From contig NZ_JACYIZ010000004.1 of assembly GCF_015352975.1 (NCBI RefSeq), positions 320,939 through 384,938 on the forward strand: DNA of 64,000 nucleotides, read 5' to 3'. This stretch comes from Aestuariimicrobium ganziense. GTDB lineage: Bacteria; Actinomycetota; Actinomycetes; Propionibacteriales; Propionibacteriaceae. A model generated the notes under the pieces. It worked only from the letters and a program-made list of their open reading frames with translations. It made no database searches and was not told where the DNA came from. Shown here one piece after another: positions 51,972 to 62,484 of the stretch. Both the position numbers and the translations under genes were made by a program. Within the stretch, counting starts at the first letter, position 1. The number at the start of each line of letters is the position of its first letter.

Positions 51972-53272
51972 CCGGTCCAGGTCAGCGCGCGCGGGCCGGT
52001 GTCGTCCAGGGCCAACGAGGTCAGTACCGTGCGGCCGCCGTCGGCGTAGACCTCGAGGCAGCCGTGGTCGACCAACAGCCCCAGCGACAGCCGATCCAAC
52101 CCGGGACGCAGCGGCGCGCTGACCTGCTTGGCCGGTGCCACCCCCGCCATCGGGGCCCGGTCGAGGACGAGCCGGTCGTCGGCCCAGGTCAGCACGTGCG
52201 AGCCGATGGTCAGCGCCTGGGGCGCGACCAGGTCGAGTTCCACCCAACCCACCGCCGGGGCCTGCCACACCTGGCCATCCACCTCGACCGCCTGCATCTC
52301 GCCCAGCGAGGCAAGCACCTCGTCCACCGGCTGCTGGACGAGCGCGACCGCGCCGTCGGCGACGACCAGGCTGAGCTGCCGGGGCACGGTGAGCATGCCG
52401 GGGAAGCCGGCCTCGGCCAGGTCGTGGGCGTAGTCCCAGTTGTTCAACCACCCGACCAGGATCCGTCGTCCGTCGGGCACGTCGCCGAAACTGACCCCGG
52501 CGTAGTTGTCGCTGCCCCAGTCGAGCCACAGCCCCGGGTCGTCGTCGGCGGCGCGGAAGACCTCGCCGTCGAAGTCGCCCAGGAACCAGCGGGTGCCTGA
52601 GCCCCCTTGGATGGCGCCGGGGTTGACCGAGAGCACCAGCACCCAGCGGGTCCGACCGCCGACCGTCATGGGGAACAGGTCGGGGCACTCCCAGGTCGGG
52701 GTGGCCAACTCCGGGAACCGGAACTCGCCCGAGTAGGTCCAGTCGACCAGGTTGGCCGAGTGGTGGTGGACGACCGCGTTCTCGTGGGCCTCGACCGCCA
52801 CCATCGCCCACCGGTCGCGTTCGTGGTCCCAGGAAACCTTCGGGTCGCGGAAGTTCTGCGACTCGCGGTCGAGCACTGGGTGGCCAAGCTTGGTGAAGGT
52901 GATGCCGTCGCTGCTCCAGGCGATCGACTGGGTCTGGCGGCCGTGCCAGGGACTGCCGGGCTGGTGGTCCATGGTGTAGGCCGCGACCAGTGCACCAGCC
53001 CCAAAGCCTGCGGTGTCGTGCTCGTCCACGACCGCCGACCCCGAGAAGCAGCCGTGGTCGGCCTCATGCATCAGGGCGACCGGGTGCTCGTCCCAGTTCA
53101 CCAGGTCGGACGAACTGACGTGCCCCCACGACATGTTGCCCCAGGAACCGCCGCTGGGGTTGTGCTGGAAGAACATGTGCCAGCGCCCCCGGTACCAGCA
53201 CAGGCCGTTGGGATCGTTGATCCAGTTCTTGCTCATCACGTGCAGTGCCGGACGCGTCGGGGGCAGGCTCAT
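51935..53272 (-). CDS. Glycoside hydrolase family 32 beta-fructosidase
   Basis: A 445-residue GH32 enzyme hydrolysing sucrose, sucrose 6-phosphate or fructans. The nucleophile is D20 in WINDPNG, the transition-state stabiliser Asp is in NFRDPK, and the acid/base Glu is in WECPDL. There is no signal peptide, so the substrate enters the cell first. No PTS or ABC sugar transporter is adjacent, so intake must come from elsewhere. GGAG precedes the ATG. Confidence 0.93.
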   Translation of the reverse strand: MSLPPTRPALHVMSKNWINDPNGLCWYRGRWHMFFQHNPSGGSWGNMSWGHVSSSDLVNWDEHPVALMHEADHGCFSGSAVVDEHDTAGFGAGALVAAYTMDHQPGSPWHGRQTQSIAWSSDGITFTKLGHPVLDRESQNFRDPKVSWDHERDRWAMVAVEAHENAVVHHHSANLVDWTYSGEFRFPELATPTWECPDLFPMTVGGRTRWVLVLSVNPGAIQGGSGTRWFLGDFDGEVFRAADDDPGLWLDWGSDNYAGVSFGDVPDGRRILVGWLNNWDYAHDLAEAGFPGMLTVPRQLSLVVADGAVALVQQPVDEVLASLGEMQAVEVDGQVWQAPAVGWVELDLVAPQALTIGSHVLTWADDRLVLDRAPMAGVAPAKQVSAPLRPGLDRLSLGLLVDHGCLEVYADGGRTVLTSLALDDTGPRALTWTGQVERLRASSAD

Positions 53273-53505
53273 GACTCCATTGAACCGCCTGTGCTGGAAG
53301 TGGTGACCCAGGGTTGCGCCAACTGGAGGAAGATGCCGGTCACTCCATCTTCGGTGAAGACCTCGCCGACGACTGGACCCGACCAGCTGCGCCGCCGCGC
53401 CGAAGGCGCCGGCGCCACGCGACCCAGCCTCGAGGTGCGCAGAGCGCCTCTCTGAAACCACCCCCGGTGTGGGGTCGGGAACCGCGTCGTGACAGGGTGG
53501 ACACC

Positions 53506-54996
53506 ATGACGCGAAAGATTGGTGTGACTGAGCTGGTGCTGCGCGACGCCCACCAGAGTCTGATGGCCACCCGCATGGCGATGGAGGACATGGTTGACGC
53601 CTGTGCCGACATCGACGCCGCCGGCTTCTGGTCGGTCGAGTGCTGGGGTGGCGCGACCTTCGACTCCTGCATCCGCTTCCTGAACGAGGACCCGTGGGAA
53701 CGCCTGCGCACCTTCCGTGAGCTGATGCCCAACAGCCGGCTCCAGATGCTGCTGCGCGGCCAGAACCTGCTCGGCTACCGCCACTACGAGGACACCGTCG
53801 TGGAGAAGTTCGTCGAGAAGTCCGCCGAGAACGGCATGGACGTCTTCCGGGTGTTCGACGCCCTCAACGACCCGCGCAACATGGAGCGGGCGATGCAGGC
53901 GGTCAAGGCCACCGGCAAGCACGCCCAGGGCACGATCTGCTACACGATCTCGCCGCTGCACACCACCGAGGGCTACGTGAAGCTCGCCGGCCAGCTGCTC
54001 GACATGGGTGCTGAGTCGATCGCCCTGAAGGACATGGCGGCCCTGCTCAAGCCCCAGCCCGCTTACGACATCGTCAAGGGCATCAAGGACACCTACGGCG
54101 ACGTGCAGATCAACGTGCACTGCCACTCCACCACTGGGGTGACCCTGGTCAGCCTGATGCGCGCGATCGAGGCCGGCGCCGACGTGGTCGACACCGCGAT
54201 CAGCTCGATGAGTCTGGGCCCGGGCCACAACCCGACCGAGTCGCTGGTCGAGATGCTCGAGGGCACCGAGTACACCACCGGCCTCGACATGGACCGGCTG
54301 CTCAAGATCCGCGACCACTTCGCGACGGTTCGTCCCAAGTACGCCGAGTTCGAGTCGGCCACCCTGGTCGACACCGACATCTTCTCGTCCCAGATCCCCG
54401 GCGGCATGCTCTCGAACATGGAGAGCCAGCTCAAGGCCCAGGGCGCCGGCGACCGGATCCGTGAGGTCATGGAGGAGGTGCCGGTGGTGAAGAAGGACGC
54501 CGGTTACCCGCCGCTGGTCACCCCCTCGAGCCAGATCGTGGGCACCCAGGCCGTGTTCAACGTGTTGATGGGCCGCTACAAGGTGATGACCGGCGAGTTC
54601 GCCGACCTGATGCTCGGCTACTACGGCGAGTGCATGGGCGAGCGCAACCCCGAGGTGATCGAGATCGCCAAGGGCCAGGCCAAGAAGGATCCGATCACCG
54701 AGCGCCCGGCAGACCTGCTCGCCCCCGAGTGGGACCACCTGGTCGAGGAGGCCACCAAGCTCGCCGGCTACAACGGCACCGACGAGGACGTGCTCACCAA
54801 CGCCATGTTCCCCGGTGTCGCGGGCAAGTTCCTGGCCAGCCGCGCCGAGGGCCCCAAGAATGTGGGCAAGACCGCCGAGCAGATCGAGAAGGAGAAGGCT
54901 GCTGCCGACGGATCGTCGAAGGCTGTGCGCGGCCCGATCAAGTACAACGTCACCATGGCCGGACGCACCCACACTGTGCAGGTCGAGCCGGCCTGA
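53506..54996 (+). CDS. Methylmalonyl-CoA carboxyltransferase 5S subunit
   Basis: A 496-residue TIM-barrel carboxyltransferase subunit. It transfers carboxyl from carboxybiotin to pyruvate, giving oxaloacetate. Metal ligands are D14 (VLRDAHQS) and H205/H207 (NVHCHST); K175 (ALKDMA) is the carbamylated lysine. Length is close to the 505-residue enzyme of propionibacteria. First gene of the transcarboxylase operon. AGGGTGG lies upstream of the ATG and CAGGGT could act as a -10. Confidence 0.96.
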   Translation: MTRKIGVTELVLRDAHQSLMATRMAMEDMVDACADIDAAGFWSVECWGGATFDSCIRFLNEDPWERLRTFRELMPNSRLQMLLRGQNLLGYRHYEDTVVEKFVEKSAENGMDVFRVFDALNDPRNMERAMQAVKATGKHAQGTICYTISPLHTTEGYVKLAGQLLDMGAESIALKDMAALLKPQPAYDIVKGIKDTYGDVQINVHCHSTTGVTLVSLMRAIEAGADVVDTAISSMSLGPGHNPTESLVEMLEGTEYTTGLDMDRLLKIRDHFATVRPKYAEFESATLVDTDIFSSQIPGGMLSNMESQLKAQGAGDRIREVMEEVPVVKKDAGYPPLVTPSSQIVGTQAVFNVLMGRYKVMTGEFADLMLGYYGECMGERNPEVIEIAKGQAKKDPITERPADLLAPEWDHLVEEATKLAGYNGTDEDVLTNAMFPGVAGKFLASRAEGPKNVGKTAEQIEKEKAAADGSSKAVRGPIKYNVTMAGRTHTVQVEPA

Positions 54997-55035
54997 CCCC
55001 GCCATCCACTCCCACGAGAGCTGACAAGGAAACCC

Positions 55036-56592
<1,557 letters not shown>

Positions 56593-56605
56593 TCGGGGTG
56601 CTGAG

Positions 56606-56869
56606 ATGACCGAAACTCCGATGAGCACCGAAGACCTGCAGCAACTGGTCGTCCAGATGCAGCAGCGCCTCGGCGAGCTCGAGTCGCAGGTGGCCGAACT
56701 CAAGGCCCAGCAGGTGATTCCCGACGACATCGTGATGGCGATCAGCGCCGCCGTGGCGGCCTTCCTGGGCCACAAGGCCAAAGTGCGCGCCATCTCGCTG
56801 TCCGGCGGACGCCGGTGGGCCACAGAGAACCGTGGCCGAGTCCATGACCGTTCCGTTGCGCGGCGCTGA
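56606..56869 (+). CDS. Small coiled-coil protein of the transcarboxylase operon
   Basis: An 87-residue protein. Residues 6-35 form a coiled coil (TEDLQQLVVQMQQRLGELE), followed by PDDIVMAISAAVAAFLGHKAK and VRAISLSGGRRWATENRGR. The A-I-x-A-A-V-A-A-x-L-G and W-x-x-x-x-R pattern recalls the delta/gamma-type small subunits of biotin-dependent decarboxylases. It may tether or stabilise the complex; this is inference. Lies 13 bases after mmdA. Confidence 0.75.
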   Translation: MTETPMSTEDLQQLVVQMQQRLGELESQVAELKAQQVIPDDIVMAISAAVAAFLGHKAKVRAISLSGGRRWATENRGRVHDRSVARR

Positions 56870-56893
56870 CGTCGCGAGGAGGATCAACAACCC

Positions 56894-57259
56894 ATGAAGC
56901 TCAAGGTGACCATCAACGGGAACGACTACATCGTCGACGTCGAGGTCGAGGAGGACGAGCGCCAGACGCTCAGCCCAATCGTCATCGGCGGGGTCGGGAC
57001 CGGACAGAACCAGATCCCCACGCGAGCGTCCATGCCGGCCGCCTCGGCCAACGCGGTGACCGCACCGCTGGCCGGGTCGGTGGCCCGGATCCTCGTCAGT
57101 GAGGGTGACACGATCGAGGCGGGCGCCGTGCTGCTGGTGCTCGAGGCCATGAAGATGGAGACCGAGATCACTGCGCCGAGTGCCGGCACGGTGAGCGAGG
57201 TGCTCGTCGAGCCCGGCCAGGCCGTGCAGGGTGGCCAGCCGCTGATCCGCGTCGACTGA
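56894..57259 (+). CDS. Methylmalonyl-CoA carboxyltransferase 1.3S biotin carrier
   Basis: A 121-residue biotin carrier. The biotin-attachment lysine is K87 in the canonical EAMKMET, in a biotinyl/lipoyl domain starting [18 protein letters not shown]; the first ~55 residues form the N-terminal part that binds 5S and 12S. Size matches the 123-residue carrier of propionibacteria. AGGAGG precedes the ATG. Last gene of the operon; a short CACCCC/GGGGTG hairpin follows (57264-57279). Confidence 0.97.
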   Translation: MKLKVTINGNDYIVDVEVEEDERQTLSPIVIGGVGTGQNQIPTRASMPAASANAVTAPLAGSVARILVSEGDTIEAGAVLLVLEAMKMETEITAPSAGTVSEVLVEPGQAVQGGQPLIRVD

Positions 57260-57263
57260 CACG

Positions 57264-57279
57264 CACCCCTCACGGGGTG
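57264..57279 (+). terminator. Short hairpin after the 1.3S gene
   Basis: CACCCC-TCAC-GGGGTG, a perfect 6-bp stem with a tetraloop, 5 bases after the 1.3S stop. Small and without a T-run, so weak evidence. Confidence 0.4.
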
Positions 57280-57348
57280 GGACACGTGACCAGCCGTGCG
57301 TCTAGTCGATACGCTCAGGCCAACGGCGAGCGGGGAAGGGGACTGTCC

Positions 57349-59391
57349 GTGCTCAGACGATCCGTGATCGGACGACCTGTGATCAGGCGGACCGCCGTGG
57401 TCGCAGTGTTTGCGCTGGTGGGGTCCCTGCTGCCATTGTCGGTGGCTGGCGACCCGATCGGGGATGACGGGCGGTCGCCCTCGGAGCCCACCGGCGAGTT
57501 CGCCGACCTGCCGGCAGCGGCCACCAACCCGTTGCCGCCCGAGGCTGATCGCCGCCGGGGCCAGCAGAAGCCGCAGAGCGCCACGGTCGATGACCTGACC
57601 GAGCTCTGGGACACCAGCTCGCGAGTCGGGCCGACCTACTCGGCGACGGCCCAGCGGCTCGGGGGCGCCAACAGGTACGAGGTGGCGGTCGCCATCGCCA
57701 AGCGCGGGTTTCCCAGGGGTGCGTCGGTGGTCTACCTGGCGCGCAGCGATGTGCTCACCGATGCTCTGGTCGCGGGAACCTTGCGCGATGGGCCGATCCT
57801 GCTCACCCAGACCAATGCGCTGCCCGCCGTCATCAACGCCGAGATCACCCGGCTGGGCAACCCCAAGGTCGTGGTCATCGGCAGCGCCGGTTCGGTGAGC
57901 GACGCCACCGCCAAGGCCGCCTCGCGCGGTCGTCCCTACACCCGGCTGGCGGGGCCCGACCGCATCTCGACCTCGGTGGCGGTGGCCAGGTACGCCTTCC
58001 CTCAAGGTGCCCAGCACGCCTACTTGGCCCATGGGTTCGGCGCCGGTGGCCAGGGCTCACCGGATGCCGTGTCGGCGGGCGGCGTCTCGGACGGCCCGAT
58101 CCTGTGGGTCAATCCGCGGCGAGGTCTGGAGCCCGCGACCGCGCGGCTGCTCAGCGACCTCGGGGTCACCCAGCGTCACCAACTGGGTTGGGTCGACCTC
58201 AACGTGCCGGTCACCGATCGGATCGGCTCGTTCGACCGCTACACCGCTTCGGTGGCGATCGCCGAGCACACCTTCGGGCTGAGCCCGGTGACGGTCTACC
58301 TGGCCCGCGGAGACGTCTTCAGCGATGCCGCCGCCGCCGGCTCGCTCAACGATGGGCCGGTGCTTCTCGTCCAGCCCACCACCCTGCCTCGGGCGGTGTG
58401 CACCTACCTGCGGCGCTCGGTGCCGGTCAACGTGATTGCGCTGGGTTCCACGGCCTCGGTGTCGGCCACCGTGCTCAACCAAGCGCGCGCCTGCGCCTCG
58501 CGCGGCACCTACAAGCTGTTCTCGGGCTACACCTTCCACGAGGTCGACAGCATGCCCTACGTCGGGCCCGGCACCGTGCCCATGCGCACCGACTGCGTCA
58601 ACGACACCGACCCCAGCTACGGCATCCACACCCGCGCCTGGGACGGGGTGAACGTCTTCCACCCGGTCTCGTTGGCCGGTCAGACCCTGGGATCGATCAG
58701 CCGCTACGCCAAACAACCCACCACTGCCGAGGGGTGCCGACAGCTCAACATCGCGCGCAACAACGCGATGTACTTCCTGCAGAGCCCCAATCGGCACACG
58801 GTGGGCGAGGCCGACTTCTATGCCTATGACTTTCCGGTCCTGATCGGCGGGGTGCCCCAGAAGTACATCCCCGCGCCGTGGTACTCGGGCATGGGGCAGG
58901 GGCACATGCTGTCGGTGTTCTCACGGCTGTATCAGATCGACCGCAACCCGGTCTGGCTCGAGGCCGCCCGGCGCACCTTCAACTCCTTCACCGTGCCCCG
59001 CATTCAGGGCCGGCCCTGGGTGACCATCGAGGACGGCAATGGGCGGATCTGGTTCGAGGAGTACGCCGGTGACGTCGCGGCGCCGTTGGTGATCAACGGG
59101 CAGGTGTTCGCGATCTTCGGCATGTACGACTACTACAAGGCCAGCGGCGACCCCCGTGCTCGCATCACGATGGACGCCGGTGCCACGACCATGCTCGATG
59201 CCTACCCCGAGTACCGCGATCCCGGAGCGCGCTCGTTCTACTGCGCCGAGAACCCGCACTGCCAGTCAGCCCGTTGGCGGGCGAGCGTCCACTACCACAC
59301 CGTGGTGATCGACCAGTTGGAGGTGCTGGCCCAGATGACCGGCGACCGCCGCTTCTCGATGGCAGCGGCGGCCCTGCGGGCTGACGGCTGA
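57349..59391 (+). CDS. Exported CWB2-repeat protein fused to a D-glucuronyl C5-epimerase domain
   Basis: A 680-residue secreted protein. From GTG 57349 (GGAAGGGGAC upstream) a signal peptide (RTAVVAVFALVGSLLPLSVA) is followed by three cell-wall-binding type 2 repeats (RLGGANRYEVAVAIAK; RLAGPDRISTSVAVARYAF; YTASVAIAEHTF), which hold proteins in the wall. The last ~300 residues match glucuronyl C5-epimerases: PWYSGMGQGHML, WFEEYAG, VINGQVFAIFGMYDYYKASG and YHTVVIDQLEVLAQMTGDRR. The enzyme would convert glucuronate to iduronate in a polymer; the substrate polymer is unknown. Confidence 0.88.
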   Translation: MLRRSVIGRPVIRRTAVVAVFALVGSLLPLSVAGDPIGDDGRSPSEPTGEFADLPAAATNPLPPEADRRRGQQKPQSATVDDLTELWDTSSRVGPTYSATAQRLGGANRYEVAVAIAKRGFPRGASVVYLARSDVLTDALVAGTLRDGPILLTQTNALPAVINAEITRLGNPKVVVIGSAGSVSDATAKAASRGRPYTRLAGPDRISTSVAVARYAFPQGAQHAYLAHGFGAGGQGSPDAVSAGGVSDGPILWVNPRRGLEPATARLLSDLGVTQRHQLGWVDLNVPVTDRIGSFDRYTASVAIAEHTFGLSPVTVYLARGDVFSDAAAAGSLNDGPVLLVQPTTLPRAVCTYLRRSVPVNVIALGSTASVSATVLNQARACASRGTYKLFSGYTFHEVDSMPYVGPGTVPMRTDCVNDTDPSYGIHTRAWDGVNVFHPVSLAGQTLGSISRYAKQPTTAEGCRQLNIARNNAMYFLQSPNRHTVGEADFYAYDFPVLIGGVPQKYIPAPWYSGMGQGHMLSVFSRLYQIDRNPVWLEAARRTFNSFTVPRIQGRPWVTIEDGNGRIWFEEYAGDVAAPLVINGQVFAIFGMYDYYKASGDPRARITMDAGATTMLDAYPEYRDPGARSFYCAENPHCQSARWRASVHYHTVVIDQLEVLAQMTGDRRFSMAAAALRADG

Positions 59392-59399
59392 GTCTGGGC

Positions 59400-60134
59400 T
59401 CAGTTCGTCCGGTGCACCTTGTGCTGGGCGGCCTGCGCCCGTGGACGAATCGTGATCCGGTCGATGTTGACGTGACCAGGACGCGTGGCCACCCAGACGA
59501 TGGCGTCGGCGACGTCGTCGGCGACCAGCGGCTCGTCCACCCCGTCGTAGACCTTGTCGGCGCGGGCCTGATCGCCGTCGAAGCGGGTCAGCGAGAACTC
59601 GTCGGTACGCACCATGCCGGGGGCGATCTCGCAGATCCTCACCGGCTGGTCGAACAGTTCCAGCCGCAGCGCACGGGCCAGCATCATCTCGCCGGCCTTG
59701 GCCGCGTTGTAGCCCGCCCCTCCCTCGTAGGCGGCGTCGGCGGCGGTCGAGGTGACGAACACGATCGTGCCCGCTGCAGCGACCAGGGCCGGCAGCAGCG
59801 CCTTGGTCACCCGGCCGGCGCCCAGAACGTTCGAGGTGTACATCGTGGTCCAGTCATCGAAGTCGGCCTCGGCGATCGGCTGCTGGCCGTGGGCGCCGCC
59901 AGCGTTGTTGACCAGCAGGTCGAGCCGGTCGCCGACCTGGTCGGCCAACGCGGCCACGGAGTCGGCGTCGGAGACGTCGCAGGTGATCGCCCGACCGCCG
60001 ATCTCAGCGGCAAGGGCCTCGATCCGCTCGGTGCGGCGGGCGACGCAGATCACCTCCCACCCCTGACCAGCGAGCATGCGGGCGGTGGCGGCGCCGATCC
60101 CAGAGGACGCGCCGGTGACGAGGGCAGTGGGCAT
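59400..60134 (-). CDS. Short-chain dehydrogenase/reductase
   Basis: A 244-residue classical SDR: cofactor motif VTGASSGIGAATA, NNAG, catalytic Tyr/Lys in YNAAKAG. NADP preference is suggested by the basic RRTER after strand 2. Substrate unknown. I chose ATG 60134, one residue before the family's usual start; ATG 60152 would overlap the upstream stop by one base. Last of the cupin-kinase-SDR run. Confidence 0.88.
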   Translation of the reverse strand: MPTALVTGASSGIGAATARMLAGQGWEVICVARRTERIEALAAEIGGRAITCDVSDADSVAALADQVGDRLDLLVNNAGGAHGQQPIAEADFDDWTTMYTSNVLGAGRVTKALLPALVAAAGTIVFVTSTAADAAYEGGAGYNAAKAGEMMLARALRLELFDQPVRICEIAPGMVRTDEFSLTRFDGDQARADKVYDGVDEPLVADDVADAIVWVATRPGHVNIDRITIRPRAQAAQHKVHRTN

Positions 60135-60151
60135 GCCCCGATTCTGGCCCA

Positions 60152-61105
60152 TCACCGGGCGGGGGTGTCGACCAGGTCCATCACCTCAGCGACGAAGCTG
60201 CCGTCGAGCACCCGCTGCAGCCCTCGTACCGGGCTCTGCGTCCAGGTCTGGCCGGGCTGCCAGTGGTGCAGCTGAATCAGGTGCCACATCGCCTCGGCGG
60301 TGACCACTCGGTTGATCGACGAGCGCACCGCGGCGAGCGCGGGCCAGGTCGCCAGCAGCCCGGGCACCAGTCCGCGGTGGTCGAACTCGCGCAATGAGCG
60401 CTGCAGCATGTCCCACTCCATCGTCTGGTGCCCCCAGCGGGCTCCCTCGAAGTCGACCAGGTGCAACCGCCCGTCACGGCCGTGCAGCACGTTGCGCAGG
60501 TGCAGGTCGGTGTGGACGAAGACCTCGCTCCCGGCTGGTTCCAGCGGGTGGTCAGCCAGGAAGCACGCGACCCCGTCGAGCAGCCCATCGGTGTCGACCA
60601 CGCGCCCCCTGGCGCTGGCCAGCAGGGTGGGTGCGTACTGCTCAGGGGCGTGGTAGGCGTCGGCCCAGCGGCCCTCGGCCACGGCCGCCGTCGGCCACGA
60701 GTTGTGCATCCATGGTTGCCGTTCGAGTGCGTGCAGGTGGCTGATCGTGGTGCCCAGTTCCCGTCCGACACGGTCGCGCTCGGCGCGGCCCAAGGTGCTC
60801 CAGACCGTCTGCAGGGGCTGGCCGTCGAGGCGCTCCAGCACCAGGTACTCCCCGCCGGAGGCTCGTTGCCCGACCGCGATCACCCGGGCGTGCGGCACGT
60901 CGTCGGGCAGGTGAGTGAGCACCTCGGCCTCGTGGGCGAACGCGCCGGCCAGTCGTCCGGTGTTGAGCCTCACCACCACCGATCCGCAGACGGCGACCAC
61001 GTTGGCGAAGCCGTCCAGTGACTCGATCGGGTGGCTGGTGCCCAGCCCGTGCCGACGAAGGATCCTGGTCACCTCGGCGGCGACCGCAGGGGTGGCCATG
61101 GTCAC
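60152..61105 (-). CDS. Phosphotransferase (APH-like) family protein
   Basis: A 317-residue kinase-like protein with catalytic VHTDLHLRNVL (H-x-D-x-x-x-x-N) and metal strand LHLVDFEGARWG, in the aminoglycoside phosphotransferase fold. Small-molecule kinase activity is expected; substrate unknown. The GTG start overlaps the cupin stop by 4 bases; an ATG two codons later is possible. Transcribed between cupin and SDR genes, so the three probably act in one metabolic step or response. Confidence 0.87.
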   Translation of the reverse strand: MTMATPAVAAEVTRILRRHGLGTSHPIESLDGFANVVAVCGSVVVRLNTGRLAGAFAHEAEVLTHLPDDVPHARVIAVGQRASGGEYLVLERLDGQPLQTVWSTLGRAERDRVGRELGTTISHLHALERQPWMHNSWPTAAVAEGRWADAYHAPEQYAPTLLASARGRVVDTDGLLDGVACFLADHPLEPAGSEVFVHTDLHLRNVLHGRDGRLHLVDFEGARWGHQTMEWDMLQRSLREFDHRGLVPGLLATWPALAAVRSSINRVVTAEAMWHLIQLHHWQPGQTWTQSPVRGLQRVLDGSFVAEVMDLVDTPAR

Positions 61106-61473
61106 TCGATCGCGTCAGGGATCTGGCCGACCTCGGTGGCGCCCTCCCCGCCGGGAGCGGTGACCAGCATGGTGACGGTCAGCAGGGAGTCCTCGACGGC
61201 GTCGACCGCGTGGCGTTCCATCGCGGGCAGGTGCACCAGATCGCCGGGGCGCAGGTCGGCCTTCTGGTCGGCCCAGCTGAATCGGCAGTGACCGGTGACG
61301 ACTTGGATGATCACCGGATGGAAGGCGTGGTGTTCCTTGAGGTGCTGACCGGCCAGGAAGGCGAAGGCGACGACGTGGGCCGACTCGGTCTTGAGCACCT
61401 TGAGGGCTCGCGGTCGGTTGTCGAAGGGACGAACCAGGTCTTCGATGCCGCTGACGAGGGTGACGGCGTTCAT
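61102..61473 (-). CDS. Cupin-domain protein
   Basis: A 123-residue single-domain cupin. The conserved motif 1 (AFLAGQHLKEHHAFHPVIIQVVTG) supplies two or three His, and motif 2 is PGDLVHLPAMERHAV. The fold binds a metal and small sugar or hydrophobic ligands. First gene of the operon; TACGGT lies 6 bases before the ATG without a Shine-Dalgarno (leaderless). Confidence 0.85.
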   Translation of the reverse strand: MNAVTLVSGIEDLVRPFDNRPRALKVLKTESAHVVAFAFLAGQHLKEHHAFHPVIIQVVTGHCRFSWADQKADLRPGDLVHLPAMERHAVDAVEDSLLTVTMLVTAPGGEGATEVGQIPDAIE

Positions 61474-61568
61474 CGAAGCACCGTACCGCCGTTGGAACCG
61501 CCCGCGTGCAGACCGGGTTTGTGCACTGGGCCCCGGGCCAACGGGGCAGGCGTCGATAGACTCCCACC

Positions 61569-62318
61569 ATGACCTACAAGCTGATCCTGCTTCGCCACGG
61601 CGAGAGCGAGTGGAACGCCAAGAACCTCTTCACCGGCTGGGTGGACGTCGACATCAACGAGAAGGGTGTCGGTGAGGCCAAGCGCGGCGCCGAGCTCATG
61701 AAGTCAGAGGGTCTGCTGCCCGACGTGCTGCACACCTCGCTGCTGCGTCGCGCCATTCACACCGCCTACCTGGCGCTGGATGGTTGCGACCGGCACTGGA
61801 TTCCGGTGAAGCGCAGCTGGCGGCTCAACGAGCGTCACTACGGCAAGCTGCAGGGGCTCAACAAGACCGAGATCCGCGACCAGTTCGGCGAGGAGCAGTT
61901 CATGACGTGGCGTCGTTCCTACGACGTGCCGCCGCCCCCCATCGACAAGGACAACGAGTTCTCGCAGTGGGACGACCCCCGCTACGCCGAGCTCAGCGAG
62001 GACGAGCGTCCGCTCACCGAGTGCCTCAAGGACGTCGTGGCCCGGATGCTGCCCTACTGGGAGTCCGACATCAAGCCCGACCTGGCCGAGGACAAGATCG
62101 TCCTGGTCACCGCCCACGGCAACTCGCTGCGCGCGCTGGTCAAGCACCTCGACGGGATCTCCGACGACGACATCGCCGGGCTGAACATCCCCACCGGCAT
62201 CCCGCTGTACTACGAGCTGGACGAGAACTTCGAGCCGGTCACCCCCGGTGGCCGCTACCTCGATCCCGAGGCCGCTGCCGCCTCGATCGAGGCCGTCAAG
62301 AACCAGGGCAAGAAGTAG
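61569..62318 (+). CDS. gpmA: 2,3-bisphosphoglycerate-dependent phosphoglycerate mutase
   Basis: A 249-residue dPGM converting 3- to 2-phosphoglycerate in glycolysis. The phospho-histidine is H10 in [10 protein letters not shown], the second His is in [11 protein letters not shown], and [14 protein letters not shown] and [13 protein letters not shown] are family marks. TAGACT lies 6 bases before the ATG (leaderless). A strong hairpin follows. Confidence 0.97.
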   Translation: MTYKLILLRHGESEWNAKNLFTGWVDVDINEKGVGEAKRGAELMKSEGLLPDVLHTSLLRRAIHTAYLALDGCDRHWIPVKRSWRLNERHYGKLQGLNKTEIRDQFGEEQFMTWRRSYDVPPPPIDKDNEFSQWDDPRYAELSEDERPLTECLKDVVARMLPYWESDIKPDLAEDKIVLVTAHGNSLRALVKHLDGISDDDIAGLNIPTGIPLYYELDENFEPVTPGGRYLDPEAAAASIEAVKNQGKK

Positions 62319-62340
62319 GTTCACCAGCCCAGACGCCGAT

Positions 62341-62370
62341 CGCCCGGCTCCTCAGTCGAGGGGCCGGGCG
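62341..62370 (+). terminator. Hairpin terminator after gpmA
   Basis: CGCCCGGCTCCT (62341-62352) pairs with AGGGGCCGGGCG (62359-62370), loop CAGTCG, followed by TTCGCTTTGTTG. Stem of 12 with one wobble; good terminator. Confidence 0.85.
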
Positions 62371-62379
62371 TTCGCTTTG

Positions 62380-62475
62380 TTGATCGAGTAGCGGCGAGGG
62401 AAGAGCCGCGTGTCGAGGTCCCGCGGGGGGGTGCAGGGGGCCTCCCCCCGCGTGGGGGTGCAGGGGGTCATCCCC
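62380..62475. repeat. Actinobacterial intergenic repeat and tandem G-rich hairpins
   Basis: TTGATCGAGTAGCGGCGAGG onward to TGTCGAGGTCC (62380-62421) is a known style of palindromic intergenic repeat in actinobacteria, with GCGGC/GCCGC inner arms. Next come two copies of GGGGGTGCAGGGGG (62426-62440 and 62454-62467), each with downstream C-runs that can pair (CCCCCC, CCCCC). Confidence 0.6.
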
Positions 62476-62484
62476 CGCAACAAC

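Noticed and set aside
53273..53505. Hidden gene or riboswitch between GH32 and 5S genes
   Set aside because: Several frames are open, but none shows a start with ribosome site, known domain, or a recognisable riboswitch core; it most likely holds only divergent promoters.
62426..62475. CRISPR array
   Set aside because: Only two GC-rich copies with no regular spacers; no cas genes in the window.
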